Source: an uncultured Allobosea sp.
GTDB taxonomy: Bacteria; Pseudomonadota; Alphaproteobacteria; Rhizobiales; Beijerinckiaceae
Direction: 5' to 3'
DNA: 64,000 nucleotides
Assembly: GCF_945956895.1 (NCBI RefSeq)
Contig: NZ_CAMFJF010000001.1
Location: 217,611-281,610, forward strand
The translations under genes were made by a program, and so were the position numbers. How positions within the stretch are numbered: position 1 is the first letter of the stretch; every line of letters begins with the position of its first letter. Positions 46,516-54,482 of the stretch are shown here, piece by piece. The notes below the pieces were generated by a model that ran no database searches, had not been told where the DNA came from, and worked only from the letters and a program-made list of their open reading frames with translations.

Positions 46516-46862
46516 GTAGGATGCCGGAACGGCTTCGTCATGTCAGGAGCGGCGGCGATTCAACGCTGAATCAACAGCCGTGTGCTTCTCGGTGAGGGCG
46601 ATTTCGAGAAGAAGCCACGATGGTTTTTCGAGGTTGTTTTTTGTCTTTGGCGCCGCTCATTTTCGTTTTCCTGAAATCGTCTTTCTGTTTTCGATTTGAC
46701 ATCAGGCCGATGAGCGCCTATCTGTTAAATTCGATTTAGGCCTGATGACTTGGCCATTCGCGCCCTTTGAGCGCGACATGCTGATGATTTTCTTCCTCTG
46801 ATCGAATTCGCCGCCGCATGTTTTCCATGGGGCTTGGATAAGCATGTTTGCGGGAGGCTCAT
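46516..46862 (+). promoter_or_regulatory. Long leader and promoter region of the cold-shock gene
   Basis: 347 bases between divergent uvrC and csp, locally T-rich. A sigma70-like promoter TTGACA (46696-46701), 17-base spacer, TATCTG (46719-46724) faces csp and would give a leader of about 130 bases. Long leaders are a hallmark of cspA-type genes, where they control mRNA stability and translation in the cold. Just after it, caggccgatgag and ttaggcctgatgac form an imperfect dyad. Confidence 0.65.
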
Positions 46863-47072
46863 ATGGCTTCTGGTTCTGTCAAGTGGTTCAACGCCACCAA
46901 GGGTTTCGGTTTCATTCAGCCTGACGATGGCGGGCAGGACGTTTTCGTCCATATCAGCGCTGTCGAGCGCGCCGGTCTGCGCGATCTGCGCGATGGCCAG
47001 AAGATTTCCTACGAGATCGTTCAGGATAAGCGGTCCGGCAAGAGCTCGGCCGACAACCTGCGGGCTGAGTAA
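46863..47072 (+). CDS. Cold-shock domain protein (CspA family)
   Basis: 69 residues; GGGAGG 5 bases before the ATG. Single cold-shock OB fold with RNP1 K13-G-F-G-F-I18 and RNP2 V-F-V-H-I-S (27-32). Binds single-stranded RNA/DNA as an RNA chaperone. Followed by rpsU 138 bases downstream, across a weak hairpin. Confidence 0.95.
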   Translation: MASGSVKWFNATKGFGFIQPDDGGQDVFVHISAVERAGLRDLRDGQKISYEIVQDKRSGKSSADNLRAE

Positions 47073-47160
47073 CCGTTCCGGAGCGGAACGACGACGCTTT
47101 GAGGCGACCACGGATGTACCGGCGCCACGACACGAAGTTTCGCACCAAGCGGTGAGTGAA

Positions 47161-47188
47161 GGGTCGGGACCAACAAGCCCGGCCCTTT
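47161..47188 (+). terminator. Weak hairpin between csp and rpsU
   Basis: gggtcggg / cccggccc (7 of 8 pairs with one G-T) followed by TTTGTGCTTT. It may attenuate read-through from csp into rpsU. Confidence 0.45.
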
Positions 47189-47210
47189 GTGCTTTCTGGA
47201 AAGGATAACC

Positions 47211-47495
47211 ATGCAAGTTCTCGTCCGGGACAACAATGTCGAGCAGGCGCTGCGCGTCCTGAAGAAGAAGCTGCAGCGCGAAGGCGTGTTTCGCGAGATG
47301 AAGCAGCGCCGCGAATTCGAGAAGCCGTCTGAGCGCCGTGCCCGGGAGAAGGCCGAGGCGGTCCGGCGCGCCAAGAAAGCTGCCCGCAAGCAGGCGCAGC
47401 GCGAGGGTTTGCTGCCGGCTCCGAAGCGCAAGGTGCCTGTTGGAAGGGGCCGCCCCGGAGCAGGAGCCGGTGCGCCACGTCCGGCCGCCGTCTGA
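47211..47495 (+). CDS. rpsU: 30S ribosomal protein S21
   Basis: 94 residues; GGAAAGGA before the ATG. S21 core (1-65): [41 protein letters not shown]. The C-terminal tail of about 30 residues is Arg/Pro/Gly-rich, longer than in E. coli but usual in alphaproteobacteria. Sits between csp and a small coiled-coil gene. Confidence 0.96.
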   Translation: MQVLVRDNNVEQALRVLKKKLQREGVFREMKQRREFEKPSERRAREKAEAVRRAKKAARKQAQREGLLPAPKRKVPVGRGRPGAGAGAPRPAAV

Positions 47496-47537
47496 TCGAC
47501 GACGGTCGATCCCGCGCCTGTTAAGTAGGAGTTTCCG

Positions 47538-47798
47538 ATGTCGAGCCGCAACATGAAGCTGGACGAGATCAAGGCGCGAGCGCAGGCGGCGTTCGAGAAG
47601 ACCGAGCAACGTCGGCAGGAAGCCCTTGTCGCGTGGCAGGCGGTCGAGGACGAAGCGAGCGCGGCCCGGCTCAAGACCGAAAAGCTGCGGGCCCTGCGTC
47701 TCGCCCGAGATGCCGAGGAGGCTGCTGCCAAGGAGGCTGCCGCCAGCACTGCCCCGCCGGCAAAGCGTCCACGACGGGTTGCGGCAAAATCGCTCTGA
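47538..47798 (+). CDS. Small Ala/Lys/Glu-rich coiled-coil protein
   Basis: 86 residues; AGGAG before the ATG. Not recognised. Residues 5-70 are a continuous charged helix rich in A, E, K and R (KLDEIKARAQAAFEKTEQRR and similar), then a Pro-rich basic tail ending KRPRRVAAKSL. It begins 42 bases after rpsU and is probably co-transcribed. The basic tail would suit RNA or ribosome binding, but that is only inference. Confidence 0.75.
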   Translation: MSSRNMKLDEIKARAQAAFEKTEQRRQEALVAWQAVEDEASAARLKTEKLRALRLARDAEEAAAKEAAASTAPPAKRPRRVAAKSL

Positions 47799-47902
47799 CA
47801 TTTCCCTATTGACGATGCTTCGGACAGGCGGCCATCACCACGGGCCGCCTGTCGGCGTTTCGGCCGGGTTGGCGCGCGTTCGGAGACGGGAGCACGCGTT
47901 CG

Positions 47903-48481
47903 ATGAACAGGCTGTTTCCGACATCAGGCTGCATCATCCTGCTCAACGGTGCGTCGAGCAGCGGCAAATCCGCGTTGGCTCGCGCGATCCAGGCGCGGAT
48001 CAATCCGCCGTTCTGGCACATCTCGATCGACCATCTCCGCGATTCCGGCGTGCTTCCCACGGCGCGGATCAGGAGCGGCAAGTTCGACTGGCGAGCCATG
48101 CGGGAAGCCTTCTTCCTCGGCTTCGAACGCTCGCTGCTCGCCTATGTCGAGGCTGGCAACGACCTCATTGTCGAACACATCATGGAAAGTGAGGCCTGGC
48201 TGCTCCGGCTCGCCGATACGCTTGCCGGCCATGACGTGTTCTTCGTCGGCGTCCATTGCGCGCTGGAAGAGCTCGAGCGGCGCGAGCGCGAGCGTGGCGA
48301 CAGGCCGATCGGCGATGCCCGACGCGACTTCCACCGCATTCATTCCTATTGCCTTTACGATATCGAGATCGATGCGATGCAGGACCGGGAGGCCAATGCC
48401 GACGCTGTCATCTCCGCGTGGCGGGATCGCTCGCGGCCTTCGGCTTTCGAACGGCTGCGTGAGCGGCGCGATCGGAGCTGA
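47903..48481 (+). CDS. Chloramphenicol phosphotransferase-like (CPT) P-loop kinase
   Basis: 192 residues. Walker A GASSSGKS at 16-23; ISIDHL with a likely catalytic Asp near 42-43; the VEHIMES and FVGVHCALEELERRERERGDRPIG segments match the CPT-like family. The Streptomyces prototype phosphorylates chloramphenicol; most homologues have unknown small-molecule substrates, so resistance should not be assumed. Independent of the rpsU unit as far as spacing shows. Confidence 0.85.
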   Translation: MNRLFPTSGCIILLNGASSSGKSALARAIQARINPPFWHISIDHLRDSGVLPTARIRSGKFDWRAMREAFFLGFERSLLAYVEAGNDLIVEHIMESEAWLLRLADTLAGHDVFFVGVHCALEELERRERERGDRPIGDARRDFHRIHSYCLYDIEIDAMQDREANADAVISAWRDRSRPSAFERLRERRDRS

Positions 48482-48626
48482 GCGCCGCTGTCCAAAAAGC
48501 TCCGCCATGTCGCCGGTGCGCGGGCTCTGCCTTCAAATGCAGAGCGAGGGGACTGCCGTCCTCGCCAGGCCACGCCAATATGAAAGGCATAGGCCCGCGC
48601 CACTCATCACCCGAGGATCGAAACCC

Positions 48627-49646
48627 ATGTCCCAGTCCGACAGCGTTCGCATCGTTCTCGCCTCCCGTCCGGAAGGGCGCCCGAGCCCGCAGAATTTCCG
48701 GCTGGAGCACGCCGCCATCCCGGCGCCCGCCGAGGGGCAAGTGCTGCTCAAGATCCTCTATCTCTCGCTCGATCCCTATATGCGCGGGCGGATGAGCGCG
48801 GCGAAATCCTATGCGGCCGCGACCGAGATCGGGCAGCCCATGGAGGGCGGGACCGTCGGCGAGGTTATCGAGAGCCGCGATCCGGCCTTCAAGCCGGGCG
48901 ATATCGTCCTCTCCCATTCGGGCTGGCAGTCGCACGCGGTGGCGAATGCCGCACAGTTGCGGAAGCTCGACCCGAAAAGCGCGCCCGTCACCACGGCGCT
49001 CGGCGTGCTCGGCATGCCCGGCTTCACCGCCTATGCCGGTCTGCTCACTATCGGCCAGCCCAAGCCGGGCGAGACGGTCGTGGTCGCGGCGGCGAGCGGA
49101 CCAGTCGGTTCGGCCGTGGGCCAGATCGCACGAATCCAGGGCGCACGGGCCGTGGGCATTGCCGGCGGCCCCGAGAAATGCGCTTTTGTGCGCGACGCCT
49201 TCGGCTTCGACGCGGTGATCGACCATCGCGATCCCGATATGGCGGCCAAGCTCTCCGCCGCCTGCCCGGATGGCATCGACGTCTATTTCGAGAATGTCGG
49301 CGGCCATGTCTGGGATGCGGTCTTCCCGCTGCTCAACACCTTCGCGCGCATCCCGGTCTGCGGGCTCGTCGCGCAATACAATGCCAGTGGCGAGTTTCCG
49401 GGGCCGGACCGGCTGCCGGGCATGATGCGGCAGGTGCTGTCGAAGAGCCTGACGATCCGCGGCTTCATCCAGCGCGAATTCGCGGCCGTTCAGGGACCGA
49501 CGTTCCGGGAGGAGATGGCGCGCTGGATCGCGGAAGGCGCGGTCAGGTACAAGGAGGACATCGTCGCGGGGCTGGAGAACGCGCCGGAGGCCTTCATCGG
49601 CCTGCTGGAGGGCAAGAATTTCGGCAAGCTGATCGTCAGGCTCTGA
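48627..49646 (+). CDS. NADP-dependent oxidoreductase, CurA/leukotriene B4 dehydrogenase-like (MDR)
   Basis: 339 residues. Zinc-free medium-chain reductase: LYLSLDPYMRGRM at about 45-57, GMPGFTAYAGL near 132, Rossmann AAASGPVGSAVGQIA near 152, and DVYFENVGG near 220. These enzymes reduce double bonds of enones or 2-alkenals with NADPH. Specific substrate unknown. Flanked by the CPT-like kinase and lgt. Confidence 0.92.
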   Translation: MSQSDSVRIVLASRPEGRPSPQNFRLEHAAIPAPAEGQVLLKILYLSLDPYMRGRMSAAKSYAAATEIGQPMEGGTVGEVIESRDPAFKPGDIVLSHSGWQSHAVANAAQLRKLDPKSAPVTTALGVLGMPGFTAYAGLLTIGQPKPGETVVVAAASGPVGSAVGQIARIQGARAVGIAGGPEKCAFVRDAFGFDAVIDHRDPDMAAKLSAACPDGIDVYFENVGGHVWDAVFPLLNTFARIPVCGLVAQYNASGEFPGPDRLPGMMRQVLSKSLTIRGFIQREFAAVQGPTFREEMARWIAEGAVRYKEDIVAGLENAPEAFIGLLEGKNFGKLIVRL

Positions 49647-49731
49647 GCCCGACGCGCCACGCGCCAGCCTTTTTTCTTGACCATTGAGCGGGCGCGCGGC
49701 CATCACCATGCGCCCGCCATCGGAAATTCCC

Positions 49732-50586
49732 ATGCCCGTATTCGCCATTCCCTTCCCGATGATCGACCCTGTTGCGGTGCAGCTCGGGCCCTTGGCGATC
49801 AAATGGTACGGGCTGGCCTATGTCGTCGGGCTGCTCGGCGGCTGGTGGTATGCACGCCGCCTCGTCGCCTCCGACAAGCTGTGGGGCGGTCGGCCGCGGC
49901 CGCAGCCGGCCGAGCTCGACGACATGCTGCTCTTCGTCGCCTTCGGCGTCGTGCTGGGCGGGCGGATCGGCTTCGTGCTGTTCTACGACCTGCCGCGCTA
50001 TCTGGCGCGGCCCCAGGATATCCTGGCGATCTGGCAGGGCGGCATGTCGTTTCATGGCGGGCTGATCGGCGCGACGCTGGGCCTGTGGCTCTTCGCGAGG
50101 CGGCTGAAGCTGCCGGCGCTGTCGGTGTTCGATCTCGCTGCCGCGGTGGTGCCGATCGGGCTCATGCTCGGGCGCATCGCCAATTTCATCAATGGCGAGC
50201 TCTGGGGCCGGCCGGCGCCCGACTTCCCCTATGCCATGGTGTTCCCGAATGGCGGGCCGCTGCCGCGCCATCCGAGCCAGCTCTACGAGGCCTTCACTGA
50301 GGGGCTCCTGCTCTTCGTGCTGGTGAACCTGCTGGTCCGTTTCGGCGGCTTCCGGCGACCGGGCCTTGTCGCGGGCGTCTTCGGCATGGGCTATGCGGTC
50401 GCCCGCACGGTTTGCGAATTCTTCCGCGAGCCTGATCCGCAGCTCGGCTTTCTGTTCGGCACATCGGTCGACGCGCTCTCGGGCGGCATCACCATGGGCA
50501 TGCTGCTCTCGCTGCCGGTGTTCTTCGCCGGTCTCTGGCTGGTGCTGCGCAGCCGGCGCGGGATGCCCGGCGGGGCGCGGGTGTGA
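49732..50586 (+). CDS. lgt: Prolipoprotein diacylglyceryl transferase
   Basis: 284 residues from the ATG at 49732. Transfers diacylglycerol from phosphatidylglycerol to the lipobox Cys of prolipoproteins. Seven membrane helices; SFHGGLIGA with the essential His region and LGRIANFINGELWGRP with the catalytic Arg are intact. The stop overlaps the GTG of the next gene (GTGA). Lipoprotein substrates in the window include the 27.9-kb gene. Confidence 0.95.
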   Translation: MPVFAIPFPMIDPVAVQLGPLAIKWYGLAYVVGLLGGWWYARRLVASDKLWGGRPRPQPAELDDMLLFVAFGVVLGGRIGFVLFYDLPRYLARPQDILAIWQGGMSFHGGLIGATLGLWLFARRLKLPALSVFDLAAAVVPIGLMLGRIANFINGELWGRPAPDFPYAMVFPNGGPLPRHPSQLYEAFTEGLLLFVLVNLLVRFGGFRRPGLVAGVFGMGYAVARTVCEFFREPDPQLGFLFGTSVDALSGGITMGMLLSLPVFFAGLWLVLRSRRGMPGGARV

Positions 50587-51674
50587 CCAAGCTCAAGGCC
50601 GAGATCATCGATCTGATCCGGCTGGAAGGCCCGATCGGGATCGGCCGCTACATGGCGCTGGCGCTCGGCCATCCCCGCCATGGCTACTACATGACGCGCG
50701 ATCCCCTGGGGGCCGAGGGCGATTTCACCACGGCGCCCGAGATCAGCCAGATGTTCGGCGAACTGATCGGGCTCTGGGCGGCCCATGCCTGGCAGGCGAT
50801 GGGGGCGCCGGCGCGTTTCCGGCTTGTCGAGCTTGGGCCGGGGCGCGGCACGCTGATGGCCGACATGCTCAGGGCGACGCGGATCGTGCCGGGATTCCAG
50901 CACGCCCTTTCGGTGCATCTCGTCGAGACTAGCCCGGTGCTGCGTGCGCGGCAGGCGGCGGCGCTGAAGGGTTTCGAGCCAGTCTGGCATGACACCGTCG
51001 CGGGTGCGCTCGACGGCCCTGTGATCGCAATCGCCAACGAGTTCCTCGACGCCCTGCCGCTCGACCAGTTCGTGATGACGCCGGAGGGCTGGCGTGAGCG
51101 ATTGGTCGGGCTTGGCGACAACGGCGATCTCGCCTTCGGTTTGTCCGCTGCGGGCGAGAACGAGCTGAAGATCGTCGCGCCTGTCGGCCATGTGTTCGAG
51201 CAGCCATCGATCGCCCTCGACATCGTCGCGCAACTCGCCGGCCACATTTCTTCGGCGGGCGGGGCGGCGCTGTTCATCGATTACGGATCGGTGCGTTCGG
51301 GCTTTGGCGACACGCTGCAGGCGATGAAGCGGCATGACTTCGTCGCGCCGCTGGCTGAGCCCGGCGAGGCGGACCTGACCGTCCATGTCGATTTCGAAAG
51401 GATGGGCGAGGCGGCGCTCAAGGCGGGCGCGGCTGTGTACGGGCCGGCGACACAGCGGGATTTCCTGCTGGCGCTGGGGCTGCCGCAGCGGGCGCAGGCC
51501 TTGTCCCTCAAGGCGAAGCCAGATCAGCGCGCCGCGATTTCCGCCGCCTTCGACCGCTTGATCGCAACGGGCGAGACCGGCATGGGGGATTTGTTCAAGG
51601 TTATCGCGCTATCGCAGCGGAGCCTGCCGCCCCTGCCCGGATTTGACCTTCATCGGCTGCCAGATCAGGGCTGA
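50583..51674 (+). CDS. MidA/NDUFAF7-family SAM-dependent methyltransferase
   Basis: 363 residues from a GTG overlapping the lgt stop. MidA/DUF185 fold: GRYMALALGHPRHGYYMTRDPLGAEGDFTTAPEISQMFGE at about 20-60, SAM motif ELGPGRGTLMADMLR near 82-96, and ANEFLDALPLDQF. The mitochondrial homologue NDUFAF7 dimethylates an Arg of complex I subunit NDUFS2; the bacterial target is likely the same type but unproven. The order lgt-midA-pgeF is conserved in Hyphomicrobiales. Confidence 0.92.
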   Translation: MTKLKAEIIDLIRLEGPIGIGRYMALALGHPRHGYYMTRDPLGAEGDFTTAPEISQMFGELIGLWAAHAWQAMGAPARFRLVELGPGRGTLMADMLRATRIVPGFQHALSVHLVETSPVLRARQAAALKGFEPVWHDTVAGALDGPVIAIANEFLDALPLDQFVMTPEGWRERLVGLGDNGDLAFGLSAAGENELKIVAPVGHVFEQPSIALDIVAQLAGHISSAGGAALFIDYGSVRSGFGDTLQAMKRHDFVAPLAEPGEADLTVHVDFERMGEAALKAGAAVYGPATQRDFLLALGLPQRAQALSLKAKPDQRAAISAAFDRLIATGETGMGDLFKVIALSQRSLPPLPGFDLHRLPDQG

Positions 51675-51720
51675 ACGCGAGCGGAGCCGTTCGCGGCCTT
51701 GTGCCACTATTATTTCATCG

Positions 51721-51766
51721 CATTTTCTTTACGCGAACCGGTGTCCACTTCGCTCGAAAATGCTCC
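51721..51766. repeat. Short inverted repeat, family C copy 3
   Basis: cattttctttacgcgaaccg followed by gtgtccacttcgctcgaaaatgctcc. It ends 16 bases before the pgeF start, so it may lie inside the pgeF leader. Confidence 0.88.
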
Positions 51767-51781
51767 AGCCGGACGACGCCC

Positions 51782-52546
51782 ATGTTCATTACCGCCCGCG
51801 AACTCGCCGGAGAAGCCGGCATCCGTCACGCCTTCTTCACCCGCGAGGGCGGCGTCTCGACCGGCATCTACGCTTCGCTGAACGGCGGGCTCGGCTCCTC
51901 CGACGATCCAGCGGCGATCACCGAGAACCGGGCCCGGATGGCGCGCCATCTCTCCGTCGATCCCGAGAAGCTGATCAGCCTCTATCAGGTCCATTCCGCC
52001 GATGTGGAAGTCGTGACCGGTCCCTGGCCGGGCGAGCGGCCCAAGGCCGACGCGATGGTCACCACCGCCTCGCATGTCGCGCTCGGCGTCTCCACCGCCG
52101 ATTGCGGACCGATTCTCTTCGCTGATGGCGAGGCGCGCGTGATCGGCGCCGCCCATTCCGGCTGGAAGGGCGCCTTCACCGGCATCGTCGGCGCGACGGT
52201 GACGGCGATGGAGAAGCTCGGCGCTCGCCGGGAACGCATCACCGCGGTGCTCGGCCCGACGATCAGCGCCAAGGCCTATGAGGTCGGGCCGGAATTCATC
52301 GAGCGCTTCAAGGCCGAGAACCGGACCTATTCGCGCTTCTTCGTCCCCTCCGAGCGCCCGGCACGCGCGATGTTCGACCTGCCGGCCTTTATCGGGCTCA
52401 AGGCGCAGGAGGCGGGAATCGGCCGCTTCGTCGACATGGGCCTGTGCACTTATGGCGACGAAAAGCGCTTCTTCAGCTATCGGCGCACCACGCATCGCGG
52501 CGAGCCCGATTACGGCCGCCTGATCGCGGCGATCGTGCTCGACTGA
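51782..52546 (+). CDS. pgeF: Peptidoglycan editing factor PgeF (YfiH family)
   Basis: 254 residues. Laccase-domain fold that removes mis-incorporated Ser-containing precursors from peptidoglycan synthesis. The zinc/copper ligands are in QVHSADV, TADCGPIL and AAHSGWKGA. C-terminus DLCTYGD-like (MGLCTYGDEKRFFSYRR). The open frame extends upstream through the family C repeat, but residues before 51782 are not family-like. Confidence 0.94.
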   Translation: MFITARELAGEAGIRHAFFTREGGVSTGIYASLNGGLGSSDDPAAITENRARMARHLSVDPEKLISLYQVHSADVEVVTGPWPGERPKADAMVTTASHVALGVSTADCGPILFADGEARVIGAAHSGWKGAFTGIVGATVTAMEKLGARRERITAVLGPTISAKAYEVGPEFIERFKAENRTYSRFFVPSERPARAMFDLPAFIGLKAQEAGIGRFVDMGLCTYGDEKRFFSYRRTTHRGEPDYGRLIAAIVLD

Positions 52547-52683
52547 ACGAATAGCGGTTGATGGAGTGGTGCGGCGGCTTGTCGCACTGCCCCTGCCGAT
52601 GCATCGTCCCGTTTGCCGGGGGAATGCATCGCTTCCTCGCGGGCGCTCGTCCTCAGGCGATGCATTGAGATGCGGGAGCCGAG

Positions 52684-52968
52684 ATGGAACAGATCCTGAT
52701 GAACCTGATCGCCGGGGCGATCGGCGGCAATGCGGCCGGCAAGGCCAGCCCGAGCTTCGATCTCGGTACGATAGGCAACACGATCTCCGGTCTCGTCGGC
52801 GGCGGCGTGCTCGGGCAACTGATCCCGATCCTGCTGCCGGCGATCAGCGCGGCGGCGCAGGGCGGCAATCTCAGCGTCGGCGGCATCCTGACCAACCTGA
52901 TCGCGGGCGGTGCCGGCGGCGCGATCCTGACCGCGATCATCGGGGCGGTGAAGAACAAGGCGGCCTGA
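52684..52968 (+). CDS. Small glycine-rich hydrophobic protein
   Basis: 94 residues; GGAG 5 bases before the ATG. Not recognised. Two hydrophobic Gly/Ala/Ile segments (about 4-18 and 72-88) flank a middle part with ISGLVGGGVLGQLIPILLP. The sequence has two similar units, NLIAGAIGGNAAGK and NLIAGGAGGAILTA, suggesting internal duplication. Probably membrane-associated. It follows pgeF and is followed by a hairpin. Confidence 0.75.
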   Translation: MEQILMNLIAGAIGGNAAGKASPSFDLGTIGNTISGLVGGGVLGQLIPILLPAISAAAQGGNLSVGGILTNLIAGGAGGAILTAIIGAVKNKAA

Positions 52969-52992
52969 ACCAGTCGTCCCCGGTTCCATGAA

Positions 52993-53019
52993 AGCCCCGG
53001 CTCCTTGCGGAGCCGGGCT
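52993..53019 (+). terminator. Hairpin after the Gly-rich gene
   Basis: AGCCCCGGCTCC-ttgc-GGAGCCGGGCT, a stem of about 11 pairs with one bulge, 25 bases after the stop. It lacks a T tract, so it is a terminator only by position. Confidence 0.6.
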
Positions 53020-53102
53020 GTGTACGATGCAGGGCCGCGATCTTGCGCGATGGCTTCGGTGGCGGCGATGCTCGCCCTGCCGGAAAACACCGCGAGGAAG
53101 CC

Positions 53103-53732
53103 TTGTCCCGCTCGATCACCTATTACTTCTCACTGCATTCGCCCTGGACCTATCTCGGCAATGCGGCCTTTCACGAGATCGCCCGCCGCCACGGCTGCGG
53201 GATCGACTACCGGCCGATGCCGTTGCGGTCCGTCTTCGACGAGACGGGCGGCTTGCCGCTGCCGAAGCGCCATCCGGTGAGGCAGCGCTATCGGCTGCTC
53301 GATCTCCAGCGCTGGCGGGCGGCGCGCGGCCTGCCGCTCGTGCTGCAGCCGAAGCATTTTCCCTTCGATCCGTCGCTGGCCGATCGGATGACGATCGCGA
53401 TCCTCGCCCGGGGCGGCGATCCCTTCGCCTTCATCAGTGACGTGATGGCCGGCTTGTGGGCGCGCGACGAGGACATGAGTCGGCCCGAGGCATTGCTGGC
53501 TTGTGCGGCGCGGGCGGGCTTCGACGGGGCGGCGCTGCTCGATGCGGCCGAAGGTTCTTCGGTCAGGCTCCGATATGAGGAGGCGCTCGGCGAGGCCGTA
53601 AAGGCCGGCGTCTTCGGGGCACCGAGCTATGTGCTCGATGGTGAGGTGTTCTGGGGGCAGGATCGGCTTGACCTGCTGGATTCGGCGCTTGCCAGCGGCC
53701 GTGGGCCCTATCGCGCAGAAGGCGCCGTCTGA
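53103..53732 (+). CDS. 2-hydroxychromene-2-carboxylate isomerase family (DsbA-like) protein
   Basis: 209 residues starting from a TTG with GAGGAAG upstream; this gives the family N-terminus SITYYFSLHSPWTYLG. Kappa-class GST/HCCA isomerase fold: helical insert then VFGAPSYVLDGEVFWGQDRLDLL at the end with the cis-Pro in GAPSY. The prototype isomerises an intermediate of naphthalene degradation, but most homologues act elsewhere. Neighbours give no aromatic pathway. Confidence 0.87.
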   Translation: MSRSITYYFSLHSPWTYLGNAAFHEIARRHGCGIDYRPMPLRSVFDETGGLPLPKRHPVRQRYRLLDLQRWRAARGLPLVLQPKHFPFDPSLADRMTIAILARGGDPFAFISDVMAGLWARDEDMSRPEALLACAARAGFDGAALLDAAEGSSVRLRYEEALGEAVKAGVFGAPSYVLDGEVFWGQDRLDLLDSALASGRGPYRAEGAV

Positions 53733-53735
53733 CGA

Positions 53736-54482
53736 TCAGCCGATGATGTCGGGCGTGCGCCAGCCGAGATGCTGGCCGGCATCGACGGCGATCATCTGGC
53801 CGGTCACGGAGTTGGCGCGAGCAAGGTAGAGTACCGCTTCGGCAATTTCTTCCGGCACGACCCTGTGCCCGAGCAGGGTCCCTGCGGCTTCCTGCTCCAA
53901 CCGGTCCACGCCGTCATAACTGTTGGGAAAGGTCGGGCCGGGGCCGACGGCGTTGACGCGGATGCGCGGGGCCAGCGCCTGCGCCAGCGTTCGGGTCGCC
54001 GTGAGCAGGGCCGCCTTGGTCAGGGTGTAGGAGTAATATTGCGGCGTCAGCTTCCACACGCGCTGGTCGACTATGTTGACGACGGCGCCTTTCGCATCGG
54101 CGGGGAGCCGTTCGGCCATGATGCCGATCAGTTGGGACGGCGCGCGCAGGTTGATCGAGAACTGACGGTTCCAGGTGGCGATGTCGAGCGAGCGGACGTC
54201 GTCGGCAACGAAGCTTGCCGCATTGTTGACCAGAAGCGTGACCGGGCCGAGCGCTTCCTCCGCTGCCGGAATCAGGGTCGCCACCTCGGCCGGGTCGACG
54301 AGGTCGGCGCCGAGCAGACAGGCCCTGGCGCCGGCTGCTTCGAGTTTCCTGGATAAGGCCTCGGCGTCTTCGCGGCTGCCGCCGTGATGGATCGCGACCG
54401 CATAGCCGGCATCCGCGAGCTTCTCGACGATGGCGCGGCCGATTCGCCTGGCGCCGCCCGTGACCAGCGCGACCTCAGTCAT
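53736..54482 (-). CDS. SDR oxidoreductase, pteridine reductase-like
   Basis: 248 residues from the ATG at 54482 (another ATG at 54491). NADPH-type Rossmann: ALVTGGARRIGRAIVEKL near the N-terminus, NNAASF near 87. The usual catalytic Ser is Asp in NIVDQR, followed by YTLTK (Tyr/Lys). That Asp-Tyr-Lys set is the one used by PTR1 and FolM-type pteridine reductases. The gene is likely co-transcribed with the upstream glycosyltransferase. Dihydromonapterin or dihydrofolate reductase activity is inferred. Confidence 0.87.
   Translation of the reverse strand: MTEVALVTGGARRIGRAIVEKLADAGYAVAIHHGGSREDAEALSRKLEAAGARACLLGADLVDPAEVATLIPAAEEALGPVTLLVNNAASFVADDVRSLDIATWNRQFSINLRAPSQLIGIMAERLPADAKGAVVNIVDQRVWKLTPQYYSYTLTKAALLTATRTLAQALAPRIRVNAVGPGPTFPNSYDGVDRLEQEAAGTLLGHRVVPEEIAEAVLYLARANSVTGQMIAVDAGQHLGWRTPDIIG

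Noticed and set aside
47903..48481. Chloramphenicol resistance determinant
   Set aside because: Only family similarity supports it; there is no mobile element or resistance context, so it is called a kinase of unknown substrate.
47949..48600. Upstream extension of the CurA-like reductase into the CPT kinase gene
   Set aside because: The extension is an out-of-frame reading of the kinase; the ATG at 48627 gives the normal reductase N-terminus.
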